From contig NZ_AOLP01000008.1 in NCBI RefSeq assembly GCF_000337795.1, positions 310,001-374,000 of the forward strand: a stretch of 64,000 nt of DNA. Direction: 5' to 3'. Positions 43,750 to 51,729 of the stretch are shown one piece after another. Under the pieces are notes generated by a model. That model ran no database searches. It worked only from the letters and a program-made list of their open reading frames with translations, and was not told the DNA's origin. Position 1 is the stretch's first letter, and every line of letters begins with the position of its first letter. The translations under genes and the position numbers were made by a program. The stretch is from Haloferax denitrificans ATCC 35960 (GTDB taxonomy: Archaea > Halobacteriota > Halobacteria > Halobacteriales > Haloferacaceae).

Positions 43750-45266
43750 AGTTTGTCAGCGCAGGCGCCGCTCGGACAGCGGCCGTTCGCGTGTGCTTCG
43801 AAACTCGATTCGAACTCGTCCATCGCAGTCAGCACCGGGCGCGGGGCACGAGCCCCGATTCGACAGTTGCTCGACCGGGTCATGACCCGACCGAGTTCGC
43901 GTATCTTCTCCCGGTCGAGCGAGCCACGGTAGACCGCTCGCACCAGTTCGGTGAGTTGGACGGTTCCCTCCCGTCCCGGCACGCACCGCCCGCTGTTGGC
44001 TTCCGACGCAAAGCGCGCTCGCTCTCCGGCAGTGGCGACCGCACACCGCTCGTCGTTCAACAGTTCGACGACGCCTTCGGTTCCGAGGCCGGCCGCGGTC
44101 AGTTCAGCTGTGGTCGGCGTCACGTCCAACGTCCGAGTGACCCCGCCGAACACCCCGCCGACGCAGGCCATCTTGAACGAGCCCTCCAGTTCGACGGCGT
44201 CCCGAGCCGTCGAGAGGCGGGCGTCAGTGTCCAACTCTATCGTCGCGGGTGCGGCCACGTCGCCGGTGACAGTCAGCAGTCGCGTCGTCGAGGCGGAGCC
44301 GTCTGCGTCGGACTCCGTCGTGTCCGAGAGCGCGAGATGTACCCGGGCGAACGTCCGCGGCGTGTGGATAACCGTCGGGCGACCGTAGAGTCCGTACTCG
44401 GCCGGCGACGGTGGCTGGAGACGCGGCTCGATTCTGTCCGCGCCCTCGATGGCTTCCAGCGCCGCCGTCGGCGCGCCGGCGCGGTACTCGTCCGGGCCTG
44501 CGACGACCACCGGAGCGACCGGGAGTTCGTCCGCGGCGGCGTCAATGGCCTGCTGGAGACGCGCTCGAAGTTCGGTGTCGGTCTCGGCGACGTGGATGAC
44601 CGCATCGGTCGTGTCGAGGTACTCGGCGACGGCCGCCACCCCGTCGAGCACCGACATCGGCGACCCGGCGAGGAGCGTTCGGTCCGCCCGCTGGCGGTCG
44701 TCCGCGTCGTTCGCGTTCACGACGACGACTGGGTCGCCGTCGATCTCTCGCGCGCGTCGCCAGGCATCTGCGACCGGTTCGTCGACGCTGGCGTCGCCCC
44801 TGCCTCGACCGACGAGGCCGGCGTCCGCGATAGCGCCCGCGTCTCTGTCGAGCGAGCGAAACTGACACGCCGCCGGGTCCAGCGGGTCGACCCACCCGCA
44901 GGGACCGAGGGCGCGTCGCTGACCCACTGCGAGCGGTCCACCCGACGGGACCGGTAAGGTCGTCGTCTCGGCGTCGTGGTCGACGACCGCCGCGGCACCG
45001 TCCGTCGGTAACGCTCCCGCTTCCACGTCGGCGACGATATCTCGGACCCTCGATGTCTCCGGGGCCGGGAAGAACGCGGTCCGCCCCGACTCGGTCGCGA
45101 GAACCAACGGGTCGTACTCGCTGATTCCGGTGGGTCCCGTTCGGAGGACCGGAACGGAGTCGGCGGCGGCGCGTGCGGTGCTCAAGACGCGCTCGCCGTG
45201 CTCCGTTCGTCCGGCTCCCGAGACCCGGACTATCGGCGACCGGACCTCGTCTCCTGTGCGATTCAT
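43746..45266 (-). CDS. Degenerate NuoF-like subunit partner of formate dehydrogenase
   Basis: A 506-residue protein with the outline of NuoF/FdhB, the NADH- and FMN-binding subunit of complex I and NAD-formate dehydrogenase. Where NuoF has GLRGRGGAGFPTGLKW this protein has GLVGRGRGDAS (residues 150-160), and NADESEPGTFKDRELL is replaced by NANDADDRQRADRTLL. The SCG-x-C-x-x-C cluster is NSGRCVPG, keeping one Cys of three; the last Cys stays in RSSNCRIG. The final RCPSGAC is kept. FMN, NADH and [4Fe-4S] binding are therefore doubtful. It is cotranslated with fdhA. It may be a scaffold or use another acceptor. ATG 45266 is chosen over GTG 45272. Confidence 0.8.
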   Translation of the reverse strand: MNRTGDEVRSPIVRVSGAGRTEHGERVLSTARAAADSVPVLRTGPTGISEYDPLVLATESGRTAFFPAPETSRVRDIVADVEAGALPTDGAAAVVDHDAETTTLPVPSGGPLAVGQRRALGPCGWVDPLDPAACQFRSLDRDAGAIADAGLVGRGRGDASVDEPVADAWRRAREIDGDPVVVVNANDADDRQRADRTLLAGSPMSVLDGVAAVAEYLDTTDAVIHVAETDTELRARLQQAIDAAADELPVAPVVVAGPDEYRAGAPTAALEAIEGADRIEPRLQPPSPAEYGLYGRPTVIHTPRTFARVHLALSDTTESDADGSASTTRLLTVTGDVAAPATIELDTDARLSTARDAVELEGSFKMACVGGVFGGVTRTLDVTPTTAELTAAGLGTEGVVELLNDERCAVATAGERARFASEANSGRCVPGREGTVQLTELVRAVYRGSLDREKIRELGRVMTRSSNCRIGARAPRPVLTAMDEFESSFEAHANGRCPSGACADKL

Positions 45267-45293
45267 TCTCACTGCTGAAGAGACACGGCGGGG

Positions 45294-45302
45294 TTAAAAA
45301 AA
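45294..45302 (-). promoter_or_regulatory. TATA box of the formate dehydrogenase operon
   Basis: On the minus strand TTTTTTTAA lies 27 nt before ATG 45266, so the operon is probably leaderless. An inverted repeat lies directly upstream. Confidence 0.65.
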
Positions 45303-45308
45303 TCACCC

Positions 45309-45332
45309 CACCCACTCGCGTCGGAGTGGGTG
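45309..45332. promoter_or_regulatory. Perfect 9-bp inverted repeat upstream of the formate dehydrogenase operon
   Basis: CACCCACTC (45309-45317) and GAGTGGGTG (45324-45332) are perfect inverted arms around a six-base spacer. It lies 6 nt upstream of the TATA box of the minus-strand operon and about 70 nt before the small gene at 45403. This is the expected place for an activator or repressor site. Confidence 0.6.
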
Positions 45333-45402
45333 AAAAGTGACCGTTTCCGACCGGACAGCGAGCGGAGCAAAGAGCTAAGGCGGCGACGCGTCGTCTACCG
45401 TG

Positions 45403-45678
45403 ATGATGACGAACCCACGGTTCGACGACGTTCGAGCAAAGGCGGCCGACGCGACTCGCGAAGACGACGTCCAGTCCGTGTACACCGGACTCGTCCACGA
45501 CGACGGTCGGCACGAGTACTACTTCGCCAACGACACCGAAGAGGCGTCGGAGTTGCGCGAGACGGCGGCCGTCCAACTCGGGATGCTGGTTCGGGTTCTC
45601 GCAGACCGCTCCGATAGCGACGTCGACGAAATCACCGACCTCGCGGCGGAGCGAGCCGAGAACATGCGGTTGAAGTAG
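45403..45678 (+). CDS. Small uncharacterised protein
   Basis: A 91-residue acidic protein of unknown family, with helices at the start (FDDVRAKAADATRED) and end (ITDLAAERAENMRLK) and a central VHDDGRHEYYFANDTEEASEL. ATG 45403 or 45406 or GTG 45400 could be the start. It diverges from the formate dehydrogenase operon and shares the inverted repeat region, so it may be co-regulated. No metal or catalytic motif is seen. Confidence 0.68.
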   Translation: MMTNPRFDDVRAKAADATREDDVQSVYTGLVHDDGRHEYYFANDTEEASELRETAAVQLGMLVRVLADRSDSDVDEITDLAAERAENMRLK

Positions 45679-45785
45679 TCGCACGTGCCGACACCGGGCG
45701 CTCGGACACGCGTTCTCGTCGGTGAGTGCCGTCAAAAACCCTCACGCGGGTCGGGCGCAGTTGCGTCCGCTCGAAACCGCCGACC

Positions 45786-46166
45786 CTACTTGGTCACCGC
45801 GACCGCTTCGATTTCTATGGCGGCGCCTTTCGGCACGTTTCCGACCTCGACCGCGCTACGCGCCGGCGGCTCCTCGTCGAAGAACTCGCTGTACGCCTCG
45901 TTGAACTCCTCGAAATCGTCGATGTCGTCGAGGAAGACGGTCGTTTTGAGCACGTCGTCGAGGGAGCCGCCTTCCGAGACGAGAATCGCTTCCACGTTTT
46001 CGAGACACTGCGTCGTCTGGTCGCCGACCGGGGCGTCGTCGAGTAGCTCCCCGTCGGGCGTGAGCGGCAGTTGGCCCGCGGTGAGGATGAGGTCGCCGTT
46101 CGTCGTCGCCTGACTGTACGCGCCAACGGCCGCCGGTGCGTCCGAAGTACTAATGGTGCGCTTCAT
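45786..46166 (-). CDS. ridA: RidA/YjgF family protein
   Basis: A 126-residue Rid-family protein. GAYSQATTNGDLILTAGQLPL at the start (in two parts), the substrate Arg in PPARSAVEVGNVPKGAAIEIEAVAV, and ENVEAILVSEGGSLDDVLKTTVF match RidA. RidA removes reactive enamine/imine intermediates from PLP enzymes in the cytoplasm. The TATA-like ATTTAAT (plus 46191-46197) lies 24 nt before its ATG. Its link to neighbours is not apparent. Confidence 0.94.
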   Translation of the reverse strand: MKRTISTSDAPAAVGAYSQATTNGDLILTAGQLPLTPDGELLDDAPVGDQTTQCLENVEAILVSEGGSLDDVLKTTVFLDDIDDFEEFNEAYSEFFDEEPPARSAVEVGNVPKGAAIEIEAVAVTK

Positions 46167-46190
46167 GGCCGGCAGTTTTGAACGGCCCGT

Positions 46191-46197
46191 ATTAAAT
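46191..46197 (-). promoter_or_regulatory. TATA box of the RidA gene
   Basis: ATTTAAT on the minus strand, 24 nt before ATG 46166. Confidence 0.6.
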
Positions 46198-46390
46198 CCA
46201 CGTCCGGGACGAGACGCATCGCACGATGTGTGAGAACCCAGTCAGTTTGTGGTTATCTCTCGGCTTGTACGCTTCACTTACTCGCCCCTCGAACACAGAT
46301 CACAATCGAACTGACAATTTGAAAACGGAACACTGGGACTACTTAAACCAACGACGTATCAGAATCCGCGAAACGCGCTCGCACCGGAGC

Positions 46391-46397
46391 TATATAT
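46391..46397 (+). promoter_or_regulatory. TATA box of the formaldehyde dehydrogenase gene
   Basis: TATATAT lies 36 nt before ATG 46434, so the transcript probably has a short leader of 10-15 nt, unlike most genes here. Confidence 0.6.
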
Positions 46398-46433
46398 GCC
46401 ATCCGTTCGCAGAGAGCGAGCGGAGTCAGAACG

Positions 46434-47597
46434 ATGTCAATGAACGCAGTCGTCTACAAAGGCGAACGAGAGGTCGCGGTCGAAGCAGTCGAAGAGCCCC
46501 AGATTCAACACCCGAACGACGTCGTCATCGACATCACGACGACCTGCATCTGCGGGTCCGACCTACACATGTACGAGGGTCGGACGGCCGCGGAACCCGG
46601 AATCGTGTTCGGCCACGAGAACATGGGTATCGTCGAGGAAGCCGGCGAGGCCGTCAGCGGCCTCGAAGTCGGCGACCGCGTCGTCGCCCCGTTCAACGTC
46701 GCCTGCGGCTTCTGTGAGAACTGTGAGAACGGCTACACCGGGTTCTGTACGAACGTCAATCCGGGGTTCGCCGGGGGAGCGTACGGATACGTCGCCATGG
46801 GCCCCTATCAGGGAGGGCAGGCCGAGAAGCTCCGCATTCCGTACGCCGATTTCAACGCGCTCAAGCTCCCGGACGGGCGGGAGCACGAGGACTCGTTCGC
46901 GCTCCTCGCGGACATCTTCCCGACGGGGTGGCACGGTACGGAGCTCGCCAACCTCGAAGCGGGCGATTCTGTGGCGATTTACGGTGCCGGTCCGGTCGGC
47001 CTGATGGCCGCCTACAGCGCCAAACTCAAGGGTGCGGCCGAGATTTACGTCGTCGACCGCGTGCCCAGTCGCCTCGCGCTCGCCGAGGAACACTGTGACG
47101 CCACGCCCATCAACTTCGAGGAGGGCGACCCCGTCGAACAGATTAAGGAGCTTCACGGCGGCGGTGTCGACAAGGGCGTCGACGCGGTGGGCTATCAGGC
47201 CATCGACCCGGACAAGGAAGCCGACAGCGCGTACGACCCCGCCCGCGAGAACCCGGCCGTCGTCATCAACAACCTCATTCGGACGGTCCGGCCGACCGGA
47301 GAACTCGGGATTCCCGGTCTCTACGTCCCCGACGACCCCGGCGCTCCCGACGAGATGGCCGCGCAGGGCCGCCTCGGCATCGACTTCGGCCTGCTCTTCG
47401 AGAAAGGGCAGGCACTCGGCACCGGCCAGTGTAACGTCAAGGAGTACAACAGACAGATCCGCGACATGATAATCGAGGGCCGCGCCGACCCGAGCTGGGT
47501 CGTCTCCCACCGCGTCGACCTCGAAGACGCGCCCGAGATGTACGAGAAGTTCGACAACCGCGAGGAGGGCGTCACGAAGGTCCTGCTGGAACCCTAA
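46434..47597 (+). CDS. Zinc alcohol dehydrogenase family, glutathione-independent formaldehyde dehydrogenase type
   Basis: A 387-residue medium-chain zinc dehydrogenase. CICGSDLHMYEGR (catalytic Cys), FGHENMGIVEE (His-Glu), the structural zinc set CGFCENCENGYTGFC, and the NAD loop IYGAGPVGLMAAYSAKL are clear. The long insertion with GGAYGYVAMGPYQGGQAEKLR and DIFPTGWHGTELA are typical of the glutathione-independent formaldehyde dehydrogenase subgroup, which works as a formaldehyde dismutase or dehydrogenase. Formate made could go to the formate dehydrogenase on the other side of RidA. ATG 46440 is an alternative start. Confidence 0.88.
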   Translation: MSMNAVVYKGEREVAVEAVEEPQIQHPNDVVIDITTTCICGSDLHMYEGRTAAEPGIVFGHENMGIVEEAGEAVSGLEVGDRVVAPFNVACGFCENCENGYTGFCTNVNPGFAGGAYGYVAMGPYQGGQAEKLRIPYADFNALKLPDGREHEDSFALLADIFPTGWHGTELANLEAGDSVAIYGAGPVGLMAAYSAKLKGAAEIYVVDRVPSRLALAEEHCDATPINFEEGDPVEQIKELHGGGVDKGVDAVGYQAIDPDKEADSAYDPARENPAVVINNLIRTVRPTGELGIPGLYVPDDPGAPDEMAAQGRLGIDFGLLFEKGQALGTGQCNVKEYNRQIRDMIIEGRADPSWVVSHRVDLEDAPEMYEKFDNREEGVTKVLLEP

Positions 47598-47666
47598 CGG
47601 TAACCGTCGCTTCCCGCTCTGATTTTCACCGATACGCCTTTGACGGTCACCCCGCTATTCCGGTCT

Positions 47667-47828
47667 ATGTGCCAGTACTGTAGCTACCGGTACCACGATG
47701 GCTGGACCCAGCTGTTGGAGTACGACGAGACGTACCAGACGGCAGTCGGCGGTGAGTCGGAGTCGACCTACGGCTTCCACGAGTCGTGGGACGAACTCCG
47801 AGACGAAGTCGACTTCGACGCGACCTAA
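47667..47828 (+). CDS. Small CxxC protein
   Basis: A 53-residue protein beginning MCQYCSYRYHDGW; the Cys pair could bind zinc or a cluster. The rest is acidic and aromatic (GWTQLLEYDETY, YGFHESWDELRDEVDF). Its stop is directly against the stop of the convergent COG0523 gene (47828/47829). Small zinc-finger-like proteins of this size are common in haloarchaea, and their role is unknown. ATG 47667 is the natural start. Confidence 0.7.
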   Translation: MCQYCSYRYHDGWTQLLEYDETYQTAVGGESESTYGFHESWDELRDEVDFDAT

Positions 47829-48962
47829 TCAAGGGGATTCACGGGGAAACGGGTCGTCGGGATACGCCGCCGCCCGCTCGTCCGTCGTCGCCAGACAGTC
47901 GTCGAGTTCTCCGCACAGTGCCGCCTCGTCGAGGTCGCGGCCGATGAACACGAGTCGCGTCGCGGGGTCGTCGTCTTCCCACCGACCGATGGGGCCGGCC
48001 TGTACCGACGGTCCCGCCTGACTCACGCCGAGAACCGCCTCGGGACGACTCGCGACCCACGCGAACCCCTTCGCGCGGACGACGTTCCCCCGCCAGTCGT
48101 CGAGCCACGCGTCGAGTCGGTTCGGGTGGAACGGGCGGTCTCGACGGTAGACGAAGGACTCGACACCGTGAGCCGTCGCGGCCGAGACGCCCCCGTCGTG
48201 TGCATGCTCGTTTCCGTGGTCGTGGCCGTGGCCGTGGTTCGCCTCGGCTCCGTCGCTCGTGAGCGCCCGTTTCCAGCCTTGGTGGCGTTTCGCCGCCTCG
48301 AAATCGAAGCGCCCCGTATCGAGAACCCGCGTCGGGTCGACTTCGCTGTACGTCGTCCGGTGGAGGCTCGCGCGCGGCTGGAGTTCCCGAATCTCGGCTT
48401 CGACGGCGTCCAGCGCATCGCCGGGAACCATGTCGCACTTGTTCAGCAACAGCACGTCACAGAACTCGACCTGCTCGACGAGCACGTCCGTCAGCGGTCG
48501 TTCCGGGTCGGGGGCGGCGTCCGGAAGCGATTCCGCCGGGTCGAACGCCTTCCAAAACCCGTAGGCGTCGATGACCGAGACCGTGGTGTCCAACCGGAGT
48601 CGTTCCGGCAGATTACCCTCGTTCGACTCCCCCGTCAGCGTGCGTGCAATCGGGAGCGGTTCGCTGATGCCAGAGGCTTCGACGAGAAGATAGTCGAACG
48701 AACGGGTCTCCGCCAGCCGCGTCACCTCGGTCACGAGGTCGTCCTGTAGCCGACAGCAGATACAGCCGTTCGAGAGGTCGATTACCCCGTCGTCCGACTC
48801 GGAGGCGACTAACTCCGCGTCGACGTTCAGTTCGCCCATGTCGTTGACGACGACGGCTATCTCCCTCCCGCCGGGGTCGTCCAGGAGTCGATTGACCAAC
48901 GTCGTTTTACCCGCGCCGAGTGGACCGCTAACGACCGTAATCGGTATTTCGGCTGTGGACAT
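47829..48962 (-). CDS. COG0523 (CobW/P47K) GTPase metallochaperone
   Basis: A 377-residue GTPase of the CobW/ZigA/ZNG1 family that hands metals to client proteins. Walker A GPLGAGKTTLVN, the metal motif GCICC, switch ASGISEPLPI, and NKCD for guanine are present. A His-rich loop near residues 245-260 (HGHGHDHGNEHAHDGG) should bind zinc, nickel or cobalt. The C-terminal CobW domain (SFVYRRDRPFHPNRL) is intact. It lies between a zinc dehydrogenase and Mo/W genes. Zinc delivery to the dehydrogenase is a guess. Confidence 0.93.
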   Translation of the reverse strand: MSTAEIPITVVSGPLGAGKTTLVNRLLDDPGGREIAVVVNDMGELNVDAELVASESDDGVIDLSNGCICCRLQDDLVTEVTRLAETRSFDYLLVEASGISEPLPIARTLTGESNEGNLPERLRLDTTVSVIDAYGFWKAFDPAESLPDAAPDPERPLTDVLVEQVEFCDVLLLNKCDMVPGDALDAVEAEIRELQPRASLHRTTYSEVDPTRVLDTGRFDFEAAKRHQGWKRALTSDGAEANHGHGHDHGNEHAHDGGVSAATAHGVESFVYRRDRPFHPNRLDAWLDDWRGNVVRAKGFAWVASRPEAVLGVSQAGPSVQAGPIGRWEDDDPATRLVFIGRDLDEAALCGELDDCLATTDERAAAYPDDPFPRESP

Positions 48963-49191
48963 ATCGATAGTGTGTGACGCCTCGCGGGGGGCTGTAATCA
49001 ATGCTGGGCCACCCCGCGCAAACTGGGTGTCGAACCCTCACGCCGCGGCCCTCGGTTCGAAAACACGTCATTTTCCATTACTGATAGGTCGAGCTTCGCG
49101 GCGGTTCGCGCCGGTCGCGCTCGCGAACTCGCCCGTTCGGGCGAAACGATTGGCATCATCTTTTTGGTCGCCGGTACTGACGAACGACCAG

Positions 49192-50946
49192 ATGGCACCC
49201 TCCGTCCCCGAACGACTCCTCGCGGTCGACCTGTCTTCCGGCTCGGTCGAGAGTCGGCCGATTCCGGCCGAGTGGCGACGGCGATACGTCGGCGGGAAAG
49301 GGCTGGGTGCCCGCTATCTCTACGACGAACTCGACGCCGGCGTCGACCCGCTCGGCGAGGAGAACGCGATGCTGTTCATGCTCGGCCCGCTTTCGGGGTA
49401 TCTCCCGGAGGAATCGAGATACGCCGCCATCACGAAATCCCCGCTGACGGGGTGTTTCCTCGACTCGTATGCGGGCGGCGAGTTTCCCGATTCGCTGGCC
49501 GGTGCGCTCGGGTCGCACATGGGCCTGCTCGTGACGGGCGTCGCGTCCGAGCCCGTCCACCTCGTCATCGAAGACGGGGACGCGACGATTACGCCGTCCG
49601 AGACGTGGGGGGCCGACACGGTCGAAACGGCGGGAGCGTTCCCCGACGCGTCGGTCGCGTGTATCGGCCCCGCGGGCGAACGGCAGGTCGCCTACGCCAC
49701 TATCGCCTCCGACGCCGGCGAGCACCACGCGGGTCGAGGTGGTGCGGGAGCGGTCATGGGTTCGAAGCGGCTGAAGGCAATCGTCGCGCGGGGAGACCCT
49801 CCGGACGGGTTGGACGACCTGCGGGAGGCCTACGCCGAAAAGTACCGAGAGACAGCCACGGGGCGGTGGCTCCGGACCAGTGGAACCGTCGAAACCATCG
49901 ATTTCGCGAACGAAATCGGTGCGCTCTCGACGCGAGGCTGGAGTGACGGACAGTTCGAAGCGGCGGACGAGTTAGGCATCACGACAGTCGAAAACCGGGC
50001 GGTCGGCCGCGAACACGATGACACGACAGAACCGGGTGGGTTTCGCGTGGCGACTGACGACGGAGACCACGTCCCACGCGGCGCGACCGCGATGACGCTC
50101 GGAGCCGGCCTCGACATCCACGACTTCGACGCCGTCGCCGAACTGGGACAGACCTGCGACCGGCTCGGAATGGACCTCATCAGCGCCGGTAATGCGGTCG
50201 CGTGGACGGTCAAGGCCAACGCCGTCGGCGTCCTCGACCGCCCACTGTCGTTCGGCGACGCCGACGGGGCACGGGCCCTCTTAGGAGAGATTGCGGAGCG
50301 CGAGTCAGCCCTCGGCGACGCGCTCGCGGACGGGGTCGAGGCGGCGGCGACGCGGTTCGGCGGACGGGACCTCGTTCCCACGGTGAAGTCGATGGAGCTA
50401 CCGGCCTACGACCCGCGCGGCGCGCAGAGTATGGCACTCGCCTACGCGACCAGCGACCGGGGTGCGTGCCACCGACGGGCGCGACCCATCGAACGCGAGG
50501 CGTTCGACGGGGGCTGGGGAGCCGACCGGACCGCGGCGGAGGTCATCCGCGAACAGGACCGGCGGTCGGTGCTCTGGAGCCTCGTCGCCGACGACTTTTT
50601 CGGCGACGCGCTCGACGACCTCGGGCGAGCGTGGCTCGAATCGGTCGGCCTCGACCCCGCAGGAGGACTCGCGACAGTCGGCGAGCGGATTTGGAACCTG
50701 ACGCGGCTGTTCAACGTCCGCGAAGGCATCTCGCGCGAGGACGATTCGCTCCCGGCCGCGCTCCGAGAGCCGCTCGAGACGGGGCCGCGCGCTGGTGCCG
50801 CCGTCGACCGCGACGGCTTCGACTCGATGCTCGACGCGTACTACCGCCGCCGCGGCTGGAACGAAAACGGCGTGCCGACGACCCGGACTATCGACCGTCT
50901 CGACCTTACTGAACTCACCGATGACTTCGACACCCTCGATGATTGA
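49192..50946 (+). CDS. Aldehyde ferredoxin oxidoreductase family protein without the usual Cys triad
   Basis: A 584-residue AOR-family protein; canonical members use tungstopterin and one [4Fe-4S] cluster to oxidise aldehydes to acids. The N-terminal pterin domain is typical (RRRYVGGKGLGARYLYDEL, PLTGCFLDSYAGGEFPDS, HHAGRGGAGAVMGSKRLKAI). Where AORs have C-x2-C-x3-C about residues 265-300, this protein has GREHDDTTEPGGFRVATDD and no Cys. The later DRLGMDLISAGNAVAW, ATSDRGACHRRARPIE, and NLTRLFNVREGISREDD are conserved. So the fold and pterin pocket look kept while the cluster is probably lost. ATG 49192 has a TATA-like ctttttg at promoter spacing. It is followed by YqeC and MobA genes. Confidence 0.87.
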   Translation: MAPSVPERLLAVDLSSGSVESRPIPAEWRRRYVGGKGLGARYLYDELDAGVDPLGEENAMLFMLGPLSGYLPEESRYAAITKSPLTGCFLDSYAGGEFPDSLAGALGSHMGLLVTGVASEPVHLVIEDGDATITPSETWGADTVETAGAFPDASVACIGPAGERQVAYATIASDAGEHHAGRGGAGAVMGSKRLKAIVARGDPPDGLDDLREAYAEKYRETATGRWLRTSGTVETIDFANEIGALSTRGWSDGQFEAADELGITTVENRAVGREHDDTTEPGGFRVATDDGDHVPRGATAMTLGAGLDIHDFDAVAELGQTCDRLGMDLISAGNAVAWTVKANAVGVLDRPLSFGDADGARALLGEIAERESALGDALADGVEAAATRFGGRDLVPTVKSMELPAYDPRGAQSMALAYATSDRGACHRRARPIEREAFDGGWGADRTAAEVIREQDRRSVLWSLVADDFFGDALDDLGRAWLESVGLDPAGGLATVGERIWNLTRLFNVREGISREDDSLPAALREPLETGPRAGAAVDRDGFDSMLDAYYRRRGWNENGVPTTRTIDRLDLTELTDDFDTLDD

Positions 50947-50997
50947 ACACCGCACGAACGCCTGGACGACGAACCGCGCACACCCCGTGGAACGAAC

Positions 50998-51729
50998 ATG
51001 ACGCTCGCCGATGCCCTCTGCGCTCGAAGCGGCGTGGTCTGCGTCGTCGGCGCGGGAGGCAAAAAGTCCACGCTGTACGCGCTGGCGCGGCGACTCGACC
51101 GCGCCGTCGTGACGGCGACGGTCCGCATTCCCATCTTCGACCAGCACGTCGCCGACGTGGTCGTAACCGACGCTCCGGTCGCCGCGCTCGAACGGGCGAC
51201 CGACTGGCCGGTGGGCGTCGTCCCCGACCGCGACCGCGACGACCGCTACCGGGGGTACGACCCCGACGTGGTCGACGCCATCGGGGATTCGGACGTTGCC
51301 GACGCCGTGTTAGTGAAGGCCGACGGCGCGCGGATGCGCGAGTTCAAGGCCCCGGGCGACCGCGAACCACAGCTCCCGGCGACCGCCGACACCGTCCTCC
51401 CCATCGCTAGCGTCCACGCGGTCGGCGAGCCGCTCACTGACGACGCCGTCCACCGGCCGGAACGAGTCGCCGACCTCACCGGCCTCGACCTCGGCGACAC
51501 GATTCGCCCGTCCGACATTGCGACCGTGCTCACGAGCGAGCGCGGCGGCCTCGCGGACGTCCCCGACGGCGCGACAGCGGTCCCCGTGCTGAACAAGGTC
51601 GACGACTCCGCGCTCGAAGCGGTCGCGCGCGAAATCGCTTCGGAGGTTCTCGCTCGGTCCGACGTTCCGCGCGTCGCCCTGACGCGGTTGACGGCTTCAG
51701 AGCCCGTCGTGGCCGTCGTGGAGCGCTAG
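50998..51729 (+). CDS. yqeC: YqeC-family putative molybdenum-hydroxylase accessory protein
   Basis: A 243-residue protein of the YqeC family, named for its link to selenium-dependent molybdenum hydroxylases. It has a P-loop-like VVGAGGKKSTLYALAR at the start, VLVKADGARMREFKAPGD in the middle and VPVLNKVDDSALE near the end, suggesting a nucleotide-binding maturation factor. It follows the AOR homologue by 51 nt, so it may mature or insert its cofactor. No selenium hydroxylase or selD is in the window. Its stop overlaps the stop of the convergent MobA by a shared CTAG. Confidence 0.86.
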   Translation: MTLADALCARSGVVCVVGAGGKKSTLYALARRLDRAVVTATVRIPIFDQHVADVVVTDAPVAALERATDWPVGVVPDRDRDDRYRGYDPDVVDAIGDSDVADAVLVKADGARMREFKAPGDREPQLPATADTVLPIASVHAVGEPLTDDAVHRPERVADLTGLDLGDTIRPSDIATVLTSERGGLADVPDGATAVPVLNKVDDSALEAVAREIASEVLARSDVPRVALTRLTASEPVVAVVER

